From Toxotes chatareus (taxonomy: Eukaryota > Chordata > Actinopteri > Toxotidae), in NCBI GenBank assembly GCA_016801885.1, contig CM028901.1:12271283-12335282 (forward strand): DNA of 64,000 nucleotides, written 5' to 3'. Positions within the stretch are counted from its first letter, which is position 1, and each line of letters begins with the position of its first letter. Shown piece by piece: positions 33,915 through 44,919 of the stretch. Made by a program: the position numbers and the translations under genes. The notes under the pieces were generated by a model. The model was not told the DNA's origin, ran no database searches, and worked only from the letters and a program-made list of their open reading frames with translations.

Positions 33915-34160
33915 GACACTCAGGGTTATAATATTGGCCAGGATATTCAGTTCAGGAATTTGATGGATTCAGGGCATAATAATCATTATCAATATTTGAG
34001 AAGCTGGAAGGTAAGTTTCAAGCCTTTGGGCATTATGACAAGATTGAATTTTACAAACGGTGAATTTCATTTGTCTAATCAGTCCCATATTTTATTAAAA
34101 GCAATTGTGTGGTTTGTATTGTTTACCTCCTAATCACACAGGATTTGCCAGCGAAATAGC
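33915..34160. other. Candidate conserved non-coding element
   Basis: Long unique AT-rich block with dense homeodomain/SOX/POU-like words: ATAATAATCATTATCAATAT, GGGCATTATGACAAG, TCATTTGTCTAATCAG, AAAGCAATTGTGTGG, CCTCCTAATCACACAGG. It contains an isolated GGAAGGTAAGT donor-like string but no coding frame with recognisable content. This is the most typical element-like texture in the window, but conservation is inferred. Confidence 0.35.
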
Positions 34161-34169
34161 TTAATCCAG

Positions 34170-36000
34170 CTAAAACCAAACCTCCAGCTTTAACTTTTCT
34201 GCTTTTGGATAGCGACGCACAAGCACAAACGAATAGTATGGCAGGGAAAAATAATAAAGCCCTTAATCGCTTTGTTTAACAATATTAAATAAATATAACA
34301 GAGAGACTCATACTGCACCATTTCCCCTCCACTCTGCAAACAGCTTTAACTTTTCCTGACTCTCTTAGGTGGCATACTGGTGGTATGAAAAACAACAGGG
34401 CCGGCTTCCTGGGATCATATCACCTGCGTTTTGTTCCACATTGGTGGAGGAAGAGGAGGAGGAGTACACAAAGCCAGGGAGTGTGTTTTAGATTGCTGGG
34501 CCGAGCTCCCTGTGAGGACAAGGCCTCTCCTTGACCCCCCCACCACCCCCCATGCCTTGCTGTTCAGTAGATTAGCTGGAGCACAACAGAGGCCAGTGCT
34601 ATCGCCGCCTTGCAGCCTCCTCAGCCCCACTGGCCACACAAGATATCGCTCACACACACACACACACAAATGCACGCATGACACACAAATCTGTGCGCTA
34701 CTTGCAGCCTTGCATGAGCCACCCTCTCACACACCCACACCCACACACACACAACATCTTTGGCCCTCATTCCTGTCACTGTGCCTGAGGGTTCATTAGT
34801 GACACTGAGGCCACTTCAATAGGAGCAGCACTTTCAGAGTGCCATCCATCCACACACACACACACACACACACACACTAACTCAGACACGGTTTGCTGAT
34901 TTTATATATAAGTACACACATCTTCATGTTCATACTGTCTTGTCTGTATATGCCTTTGAGTTAACATGTGTACAGAGATAAAAGCATGTGTGTCTCTCTG
35001 ACCCTTCATCGCGGAGACCATGTGACTGCAGTCGTGTGCAGCACGTCTCTCTGAACTCGCATTAACCAGCACGACTTCATACTGTAAAAACTGATGTCAG
35101 GATCAACAATTCACTACCTAATTACTTCAAGGTCAATTATAGCAGTACTCTGCTTTGAAGTTTCGCAATGGAACATCAAAGATGTTTTTTTTCCCACCTC
35201 AGGATTTCAAAGCAGCAAGATGCCATAGGAGCAATGTAACAAAAAAAAGGAAGGATGTGAAAATGAGGGTAGACATTCTGGTTACATGATTTCAATGCAG
35301 CGATGGGGAGAGAGAAACATGAGAGAGACAAAGTGAACATTTGTCATATTTCTTTTATAAGATTTTGCGTGGGACCAGGACGTAAGGCATTTGTCATGCT
35401 CGCACACTGGTCCCCTAGACAGCAGGTTAATGTGAGGAAGATGGCACGATGCTGGCAAAAGTAAAAAAAAATTTCAGGCTACATTTAGGGTTTGTGAAGG
35501 ATCATCAAGTAATCCTGCTGTGATCAAATGTAACTCGTTCTGTAATTACCGTTTGCTTTTAGTCTCTTGGCTTATTTGTCATCTTCTAATGATGTCTTGC
35601 AGTTGACTTTGAAAAGTACATTCTGAGCCTCAAAATGTAGAATAATTTAGAATAAAACCTCATTACTGAACCGTGCAAATTACTGTAATTTGGAATAAGA
35701 AATGATTACTGAAGAACTATTGGAAGACTCAATTTGTTCAAGTATTTGACTTTGGACATTTCTTCTTTTGTTAAGACTGTAATATAATTTGTCAAATTAT
35801 TTGTTAAAGTGGCCAAGATGAGAATATTCCAGCAAATACAGTGAAAGTTGGAGTTGGAGTTAGAGGATCAGCTTCGGTTGGGTACAATTATAATAACGTA
35901 CGGTGTAGGACGCCTCCACAATCCTGCGAGTTTTGACAAAGACTGGGAAATTAGACGCATCACACAGTATGTGATGGCAGAGGTTGCTGTTCTTGCAAGC
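34170..36000. other. Gene-free stretch with CA microsatellites
   Basis: CA arrays at 34650-34668 and 34851-34877 and several shorter CA clusters near 34730-34755. The rest is unique AT-rich DNA. Open frames around 34415-34800 are composed of repeat-derived residues. Confidence 0.55.
34851..34877. repeat. (CA)13 microsatellite
   Basis: Uninterrupted CA run. Confidence 0.95.
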
Positions 36001-36019
36001 TGAATTTCAATGTGCAATA

Positions 36020-36190
36020 TTCAATTCTCCTGTGTTCGCAGGGCCCGAAAGTAATTGCAAATCCCTGACATCTGTGTGCTCCTGACATTTCACATCTTGT
36101 TTTCGAAGGGGCTCGTCTTCCAGGCTTCATGAAAAATGCTCGCTTAATGAGAGCTAAATTACTGGAGGTGTCTTACAATATAACATTTAA
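36020..36190. other. Candidate conserved non-coding element
   Basis: Unique block with AAGTAATTGCAAATCCCTGA and TGCTCGCTTAATGAGAGCTA followed by AATTACTGG. Words resemble POU and homeodomain sites; no coding frame. Texture-based call. Confidence 0.28.
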
Positions 36191-36937
36191 AAATTAAAAG
36201 AGGGATTCAACTTTTCTTGAGCGGCCCAAAATGTACGAACAATAACAACAACGAAAAAAAATCTTAAACACCAGGTACACAGAACGGAAATTGGGTGGTT
36301 TTATGAGAATGAAAACAATTAATCCAGTGAGTCGGAACATCAGTTTTTGATGAGAGCCAAACAGATATTTACTCACATGGAAGGGTCATAAATCAGACTG
36401 TAAAGAGGGGTGTCTGATAGGAGGTAACCGGCACACACTGGGACACCTAAACAAGAACGAGAACTGTGGCTACATTATTATACAAGCAGTGATCCATGGC
36501 AAATGCTGTGTGAAATTCATTATATATCAATAAGCTTTCAAAAGCCACACAAGTAATTGTGTGTCATTTTGTGTGACCCCTCTGTTTCTAATGCAGGCAG
36601 AACTTGAAATAAAAATCTTACTTTTTTTCAGTTTCTCACGTCTTGTAAAAAACAAATCTGAGCTGAGACACTATTATGTTTAAGCTTTAAATTACAAAGT
36701 AGTACGTCATTACATATTCATTTGTATTTTTGTTTAGCACAAGAAGTGAACTGTATATCTAGATATGTATTAAACTGTTGGAGACACCCCAGGTATCTTA
36801 AGAAAAGTTCGTTGTACTAACAATGAACGAACCGTCCTCCACGCCAAGCTCATCACCTTATAACTTCCCTTTGTCTAGAATCCACTAATCACATAGTTGT
36901 TTATCTCATTGGGTTGATGACAGTCATTGCCACTGTT

Positions 36938-36940
<3 letters not shown>

Positions 36941-36979
<39 letters not shown>
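36941..36979. repeat. (GT)19 microsatellite
   Basis: 39-nt uninterrupted GT run. Confidence 0.96.
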
Positions 36980-36981
<2 letters not shown>

Positions 36982-37389
36982 AGGAAAAGCTAGAGGTGGG
37001 TGAGGGGTGTTGGGGGGTTTGGTTGTATGTATGATGAATCCATCTCCCTGCACCTCTCTGCATTAGCATTGCTAATGTGAGTAAGTGGTTTAGGAGTGGT
37101 GCCATGAGGAATACCAAGTCAATCTGGCCACCAGTGAATGTGTAGGGATTGTCTGTAGTTAGATGGCTTCACGCGCACCCACACACACACTATCCTGAAT
37201 GTCAATGAAGAACTGCCAGCTACTCTGGTACTCCTTCATAGGGGGTCACTCTGAGAGAGGGCAGGAGCTAACAGCAGGCTGTGTGAGAGGGAGGGAGCCT
37301 GTGTTTCTGTGCTGAGTTTGTTGATGTGCATGTGTGGATGCAAGTGCTTGTTCATGCAGGTACTGTTAGCGTTTGTGTATGCCTGCATC

Positions 37390-37395
<6 letters not shown>

Positions 37396-37429
<34 letters not shown>
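37396..37429. repeat. (TG)17 microsatellite
   Basis: 34-nt uninterrupted TG run. Confidence 0.95.
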
Positions 37430-37430
<1 letters not shown>

Positions 37431-37434
37431 CAGG

Positions 37435-40400
37435 ATAGCAATGTGTTCTCGTGCTGTTTTTGGAATGCGGCTGCTAAATAGACCTGGTGGGGTGTTGCAT
37501 CCTTTGTAGGGAAGGGTACAGAGGAGACGTGAGGGAAGCCAGCAGTGCTGTGCTGACATCCCCCTCTCGTCCTTGAGCAGGAAGCCTTTGCGTGCCCTCA
37601 CAACACGTTCCCTCAGCTCTTGCCATCATACCTGGGGGTGCGCTGTGACACGACCCCAGAAAGCCCAGATTGTCACCTCTCTTTTCTGACAGCCACTGAG
37701 TTTTTCAGCATCCATCACCCCTGACCTCCCCCACTGATGCTAAGCATCTTCCCACAATGCAGCAGGGCAAGATAAATGAGCCTATGTTGTAGCACTCCAT
37801 AGGGTGGCTTGACAATCCCATGAGCTGCCACACTTAGGCTAAGCAACTTCTGGACCGCTCTGGCCTGGAACTTCTAAAGTGATATATGGGATCGAAATAC
37901 TGTGTGTTCTGCATATTGCCATGCTGCATATTGTTTTCCATTTTATAAAGGTGACTTGACTGGGAAATTAAATATATCATTGGGTGTGCAATCTGCTGTA
38001 TAATATTAAAGCACTTTGATAAGTGGAAAGTGCGAAAGTAGCCTCTGACAAAAACCTCTGCACAAAGGATTCCCACAGGGGATCAAGTCCCATACTCTTC
38101 AATAGACATGTTTTACATATACACACTCTGTCTAAATTGCAGAGCAGGCATGTTTCAACATCCTTTCAGAATGAAATGTAAGTACGGCCTATGTTCAGCT
38201 ACATGATTATGGTAATCTTGAGGATAAAACACGTAAAAGCAGCAGCACCTTGTTGAGGTCTGACAGCTTCTTTCTGGTGAGAGCTATCGATGTTGTAGTC
38301 TCTTCAATTCACACTGTTCCCCAAGGACAGAGATGCAGAGAAAGAGAAAGGCAGAGAGACATAGAGAAAGGCTACATGAGGGAGAGGCAGGGAAGGAGAG
38401 ACTGTCTGAACCTCAACTTCTCTTCTGTCTGAGAATGCAGAACTATAATATGTGTAGGAGGCTAAGCTAACACCTCCACTACATACATGTATAAAGCATG
38501 TTGTCTCTGTGACTGTTTGAATCAGACCTTTTCAGCAGAAGACCTGTATCTCCTACACAAGCTATATCCTCAGTGGCTTCGTATATCTACACATTTACAT
38601 GTCTGCTGCCATATACATTGACCTTCTCTCGCCATGTAGAGTGTAAGTACAAGTGATAGCCAGATACAGCAGCATGGCTGTCAGGAGGAGTCAGGGAGGT
38701 CACTGGTCTGCATGCATTATTTAACAGGGGGGGCAGAGAGGCAGACAGCAGGTTAGGACCTGATGGAGGAAGACCTGAAGCTCCGTGAGGGTCAGCTAGG
38801 CACCAGCAGTGGCCCTCCTCTGGCTGTAATCGGAAATGTGGGAGTTCATCTCATATTCAGTCGCTCTCATATGTAAACGAAAATGTGCGGTTTTTAAGTC
38901 TACAATAAAACTTTTGATTTGCAACTCAGAGAGCTCTCACACATGGCACTTTAGTATTCAGAATCCATATTCAGCCTGAATATGAAGTTACATAACAGAA
39001 GACTCTACATTGTAATATATAAAAAAATGAATCATTAAAAAGTTATAAAACGTAAATCTTCTAAATTTCACTTGCTTTTAATTTGATGTTGCTTTTTATG
39101 CCATGTAAAGCATTTCATCTCACTGTACATTTGCATATGGGAGTAGAAAGATTTCTCCCTGACTCTCTACACCAACACATTATAGCCATTTTCACCAAAT
39201 TAATAATGAGATAATACACTGGGTGGTCATCCAGAGTTCACAGAACCACAGTTACGCCAGGAGCTCTCATTTTAATGCCTATACTGTCCCATAAAAACTT
39301 GTGTTTCACTCACTCAACTTAAAGCCACCTTCACTGACCATTCAGATGGTGGCTTGAACAGCCAACTTTGCTTAATGAGGCTTCAGGAGATGTAGCAGAG
39401 AAACCCTGGTTTCTAGAAATTTGTACATGTTAGTGTACAAATCATTTCTATACACACAGCAAATAAGTTTTGACAGAAAAATAATGCCGCCTGAATAAAC
39501 ACAATAAAGAAACTTTAATTAACCGACCTGGTAAGATGCAAAACACTGACATAGTACATATCAGTAAATTGTTCACTGACAAAGTGTTTCATTTGCTTTA
39601 CACTGATATCACAAGCAAAGCGTGAACTAAACTGAGCCCTGGTCTCAACACTCAAGACTGTAAACTACTTGCAGTATTAGTGATAGTATTTCTATTCCTA
39701 CCTCTCTCAGTTTCCATGCTCTCGATCTCTCCATGTCCACTCTGGAAACAGTGGATTCCCTGTATTTCCCTGTTTGTGATTGCACATGTTGCTATTTCAA
39801 AAAAAGAAAAAACTTGGATTTATTAAGTTACTCTTTAATAAATGGAATTAATGTGTTATCAGTGCTTATACAGTGTGTGCGCATGTAATATCCTGCATTT
39901 GTTTTGACATTCTACCTCGGAGAGATGGTGGCAGCTGATCAACAACAGAAGCAGAGAGCACACTCACTCGGATAAACTGATGAACTAGATCCATAAGTCA
40001 TCACAATGAATATGCTGTGGGACTCTACAGCATCTGCACTTGTTGAAATTACCAAATGTGCTCTAAATGGAATAAATGAGGTCTGGATATTGCCTCCACA
40101 TGAAGCAGACCATGTATCAAGTCAGGAAATGAGCAACATGCTGAAATTGGAGTTCTGAGGTTTCCAGCACAACTATTACCCAAATGGGAGGGAAAGCAAA
40201 ATCTGTGTGCCCATAAATGATAGATTGCCATGTGACAATGGAGAAAGAAGATGAGGCTGCAAAGCAAGGCAAGCATTCTCGTATTAGGGAGGGAGTGCAA
40301 ATAAAAACGGAAAGAGATGGAGGATAAGAAAGAATCATAATGAGGAGGGTATAGGAGCAGAGGTGCACAGTGGTGGGAGGGCAAGAGGGAACGAGTTAAG

Positions 40401-40480
40401 AGGAAGTGTGTAAGAGAGGAAAAGTAATGGGTAAGAGGAAAAGATGCGGAAGAGACAAAGGGCTGGTTCGAGGGAGGGTT
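37435..40480. other. Gene-free non-coding stretch
   Basis: Unique DNA with a GA-rich patch near 38335-38400, a bulged inverted repeat at 39414-39450 and no recognisable coding content. Confidence 0.5.
39414..39450. repeat. Bulged inverted repeat
   Basis: TAGAAATTTGTACA (39414-39427) pairs with TGTACAA...ATTTCTA (39434-39450) around a 6-nt loop, with a 3-nt ATC bulge in the right arm. Confidence 0.75.
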
Positions 40481-40489
40481 GGAGGGCCT

Positions 40490-40620
40490 GGGAGGTTGTT
40501 AGTTTTAATTGGGCCTCAGGCTTTGGGACATGCAGCGACAACATCAAAGGTCAGATATACATCAAGAGCTGCTGGGAAATGTCGACCCACGTGGGGAAGG
40601 GCCGCAGGGCAGAGAGAGGA
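40490..40620. other. Candidate regulatory block with a nuclear-receptor-like half-site
   Basis: Unique sequence containing TTAGTTTTAATTGGGCC and ATCAAAGGTCAGATATAC; AGGTCA at 40548-40553 is a classical nuclear-receptor half-site. Weak, texture-based. Confidence 0.25.
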
Positions 40621-40786
40621 GGAGAGACAGAGTGGCCAAGAAAGGCCACTGGTAGCAGATAAATTTGAGAGGAAAACGAAACAACTGTAAGAGATATGGC
40701 CTGGGATGGCCTGGGATATGGACGGAGGGGTAATACGATTCACCTTGAAATAAGATTGGTGATATTCTGTATTTTTCTCATTGTCA

Positions 40787-40827
40787 AAAAAAAAAACCCC
40801 AAAAAAAACAAAAACAAAAAAAACAAA
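40787..40827. repeat. A-rich low-complexity tract
   Basis: A runs broken by single or short C clusters over about 40 nt. Confidence 0.85.
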
Positions 40828-41729
40828 GTAGAACAAAGCCATGAACAAACTGAAGCATCACAAAGTTTGGTATAGCTTGTGCCTCTGTGCAATGGTGCTC
40901 CATTGTTGTTTAAAGCGCACCAAATGTGTTAATCTGCAGCTAAAAATAGTTCTCAGTCAGTATACTGTTTACCACTTGTGAGAAGCCTCTGCTTAAATCT
41001 GGAGTGCTCTGCTCTTTTAGGAAACTACTTAAACTTTTGTGAAAGATATTCATCTTCAGTAGGAGTGAATAAGCTTGGACATGGCCGGGAAGTCTTCAAG
41101 TTTTAAGACCAACTAAAGGCACCAGTATATTCCAACCAAAGTACTGAAGCCCCCTCCCCGCACAGCTTTCCAATGTCATACTTAGTGGACTGTGTCCAAA
41201 AAGTGAGGTGAGGAAGGAAGCAGGGTTTTACCTTCTCTCTCAAGCTTTCGTTTTTTTATTCTTCACACATAACTATTTCACTTTTTGTGCGTACAGTGCA
41301 ACTCTCTTGATGCCTTCCAGGAGACACGTCTACACTTTTATCCCCATGTTTGAACCATTATTGCATCTTGCCCGTCTCTATGACGACCGGTTTTTCATCC
41401 GAAGTTCAAATCCTGCGGTTCAAAACTGCTGTAAACCTTCTGACTTGGTCAGACGACACGCTGTGTGAACTACTTTGTTGGTTTTGTATCATTTTTAGTC
41501 TTTGGTTATGGGATTTGTTGACAGTAAGGGAAAAAAAAACAACAACGCCAGCCTTGTCCTGTAAAAACCAGGCAACTGCTGTATATTTAAGATGCTGGAG
41601 GTCAAAAAAACCATGTCGACCCACACCCTCATAGCGGATGACATAGTTCATGTGACTAAAAGCACACATTACCGGTGTAATAAGCAATTTTACCAGCAAT
41701 TCTGAGAGTAATGACGTACCTTGTAATTT

Positions 41730-41990
41730 TCTAAATCTCCTGACACCGGGAGCACATTGTATTTAAAATGATTATGATGCTGTGTATCACTGAGAGCCAC
41801 TTAAAGACCTTAGCAGCCCATTCCCTGCGAGAACAAAATAAACTTAGCATGGCACTGGAATGGTGATTAATTCTGTTGTAGCTGTAATGATGGAAGCAGT
41901 GACAGGTTAGCTGCTCTCAGGGAGATAGTGAAATAGTGTTAATTGACAATGGTTTCCTCAATTACTCTCATGTCAAACTTGGGAGATGTG
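41730..41990. other. Candidate conserved non-coding element
   Basis: Repeat-free block with TTTAAAATGATTATGATGC, GGAATGGTGATTAATTCTG, GCTGTAATGATGGAAGC and GTTAATTGACAATGG. Dense TAAT cores and no coding frame. Inference from texture. Confidence 0.3.
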
Positions 41991-42062
41991 TGGGCATGTG
42001 TGCAGGAGGGACAGGTGTGTGTGGTGTTGTATTCATAAGCTTGTGGCATTCACACTCTTAGC

Positions 42063-42241
42063 GTGTGTGTGTGTGTGTGTGATGCATAGTGTATACAGAC
42101 AGGATAACATCAGGATTAACCCAAACTGACACCTTCTGATAGACTTCATGTCAGTCTCATCCTCTGCTTCATTACTCTCACTGACATACACGTAAAAATG
42201 CACAAACGCAAACACACACACGCACAGACACACACACACAC
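42063..42241. repeat. Facing (GT)n and (CA)n microsatellites
   Basis: GT run at 42063-42081 and CA-rich run at 42211-42241 on the same strand; in principle they could pair. Confidence 0.85.
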
Positions 42242-42526
42242 TCCCTGCTGCTGTCTACTAGGTAGCTTCATAGGACTGGCAGAGTGAAGACAGCAGAAAG
42301 AGGTGCAGGGGGTGTGAGAAATATAGAGACGAGGCTGATTCTGCCTTTTATTCACTGCGATGAAATCAATCATTGCTCCCAGATGGGCCTGTGATTTATG
42401 ATTAGTGAAGGATTTGGACTGTGTATATGAAAGAAGTACATGTTCGACACAATCCCATGGTGCATTTGTGACAATGACATATAGTCGGTGGTGTAACATG
42501 ACATTGATGGGCTCCAGTGTAAATTG

Positions 42527-42551
42527 TTTTTTTTTTTGGAGGGGGGGGGGG
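42527..42551. repeat. T11-GGA-G11 homopolymer junction
   Basis: A T run directly followed by a G run; prone to sequencing and assembly error. Confidence 0.85.
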
Positions 42552-42990
42552 TCCCTCAGCACATCAAACAAACAAACTGGCACTTTCTCTGCAAAATGTA
42601 AATGTATTTGTAGGCATGTCTGTCACATAATGAACATGCATAATGCTTTAGGAACATAATGTAACTACAAAAACATCACACGTCCACAATGTCCACAACG
42701 TCACTGCTGTAAATTATTTGACAAGCATTTAAACTTTGCTGCAGGTGCAAAAACAGTTTTGGCAAAACTACAACTAAACAGAAAAGGGGCCACGCACAGA
42801 AAGCACAAAACCACAATTTTTGTTAGGGATACGCTTGCTGATACTGAACAGATCAATTATCAGCCTTTCCACATAGAGTTTAAGTTGTTATTATGCAGCT
42901 CAGTCTGGCTGTATGTCATAACAGCAGTAATTGGCATGAACTGTGTCTTGCGTGCATTAGACAACAATAGGCATTAGAAAGAATAGATGG

Positions 42991-43011
42991 TGTGTGTGTG
43001 TGTGTGTGTGT
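42991..43011. repeat. (TG)10 microsatellite
   Basis: Uninterrupted TG run. Confidence 0.93.
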
Positions 43012-43323
43012 TTAGAAGGTCAGTGCATTACAATGATGCAATTCTTTTAAAAACCTTCTGTAATATATAAATTAAACGTTTACAAGCCTTTTATTTCTGC
43101 CTTTTGTAGGATCTCTGTTATCAACTGCTCTGTAAAGAACAGACACCATTTTTAATGCAAACTCTGACAAAGATTAACGTCCCCAAGGTGTAAAGGAGCA
43201 AAGTGTCTCACCTTGAGTGACTGACCTAAATTTTGCCTTGACACATCCCAGCCCTGTGATGGTAAATGAAGCAGCAGCAACAGCCTGTTTAAGTAGGATT
43301 TTTATTATTCTCTGGATCTAAGT

Positions 43324-43376
43324 AAGAGATACCGCAGTATCACTCGTGTGCGTAAAAAGATACTGCAGTATCTCTT
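43324..43376. repeat. 18-bp inverted repeat around a 16-bp palindrome
   Basis: AAGAGATACCGCAGTATC (43324-43341) is repeated inverted at 43359-43376 with one mismatch, across a 17-nt loop. The right arm contains the perfect 16-bp palindrome AGATACTGCAGTATCT (43358-43373). Confidence 0.85.
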
Positions 43377-43379
43377 TTA

Positions 43380-44690
43380 TTTCACTTTTTACACCCTTTA
43401 AAATCCTGACAGTGGGTACACGGGGATGTGCCAACCAAAGCCAAAACACACAGCGTAGTACAGCACTTGCTGCACATTTTTAGATTCTGTATTATTGAGC
43501 CACTCTAGACTCTAATTACTGTGTTTTTAATGACTCATAAGTACTGCATTTCACATTATGTCCCTAATACAGCACAATTTATGAGGATGTGAGGAGCTAA
43601 AGTGGGAAACACATAGAGAAACAGATGTGGGGTGTGACAAATGAAAATATTTGACCGTGTTAAAGGCCCTGCAACAGCCCTGCAGAGCGAGAGCAGCATC
43701 CTGTGTAAGATGAGTGTAAATGTGTGCAGAAATCATCACTGCAGGTGCACAAGGTTACATATTTGACAGTGTGATTTCTTAATGAGGTGCTAAATGCAGG
43801 CCATTATTCACATCAGCCATTAACACACCATAAACAAACAGACAATGGACATGAAGAAGAGTGACTTAATCGCTGAGAGGTAACATCAATACTGTAAATG
43901 CTGACACAACTGCTGCAGTGTTTGTCCAGCTTTTATTAATAGTGTGTAAGTAATTAACATTGATGTTCCCCCATCACACAAAGCAGTATGCAGTTTTCTC
44001 GGCGCAGGGAGGTGTGTGTGATTTCTCTACCTGAGAATGATACTGACAGAGCTGCAGGGTGCATGAAACCACCCATTTATGTTTGAGTGTGTTTCTGCTG
44101 ACTGCAGTTGTGTTCCACCTGTTGATCTCCTCAGGCTGTAGAGGAACACAGGCGCTACGAGCACACGTGTCATTTCTACCACACAATAAGCTCTTTCAGA
44201 GTCCACTGACATGTAACAGTAAAATAGAAACATAATCCTGAGAAAAAGCAATGTCCTTGAAAAATACAGTATGACTGCTAAACAAAATGGCAACAGAGAA
44301 TCATGATATTGCTGCATTACACTCACTAAAACTGACTGTAGCTTGCATGGCAAACGATAAAGACAAGTTAAAGAAGTGAGTAGTTTTGCAGCAAGTGTTT
44401 GGAGGCTCTAATATGATACTTGTGAAATGTCAAAGCACAGATAGTCTGTGTATTCCAGTGAAATGTGGATGTTTATGGATGCCATGGATTGATGGAGTGC
44501 ACTGTGTGAAAGCAACACTACCTAGCCTGTTATAAAAATTTAAAGGAGCTGAGCTTTTGATGGAGGGCAGACCAACACCATCCGCTGATGGACTTCATCA
44601 TCCAATAAAATTTGTATGGGCAGCTTCAAAATCTTTGGAAACACACCAACAACAACTGGATGTAATGGTTAAAAATGCAGCGTATAACGC
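43380..44690. other. Gene-free non-coding stretch
   Basis: Unique AT-rich sequence; open frames up to 108 codons on the minus strand (44027-44353) have no recognisable domain. Confidence 0.5.
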
Positions 44691-44910
44691 TAATATGACA
44701 GAAGCCAAATGGCCCATGTGATTGCTGCCTTTGTGTATTACATTGTTTCGTGGCAGAGCAAAACACTGCTCACCATAAGTGAGCTAGACTCATTAACACA
44801 TGATAATTTAATCCTAGCAGTGATAATTAATGTGCTAATTAACTGCAGTAGATACTGACCAACAATGAGGCACAAATGCCATGTTGATCAGCAGCTTCAT
44901 TTAAGCAATT
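44690..44910. other. Candidate conserved non-coding element
   Basis: Repeat-free block with clustered TAAT/ATTA cores: ACACATGATAATTTAATCC, GTGATAATTAATGTGC, TAATTAACTGCAG, plus TGTATTACATTGTTTCGTGG. No coding potential. Confidence 0.33.
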
Positions 44911-44919
44911 AAATTATTA

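Noticed and set aside
40049..40384. Minus-strand 111-codon frame rich in hydrophobic residues
   Set aside because: Derived from purine-rich plus-strand sequence; overlapping frames look the same and no domain is visible.
42000..42250. Facing GT and CA arrays as a stem-forming regulatory RNA
   Set aside because: No transcript evidence, and such pairs are common by chance where dinucleotide repeats are frequent.
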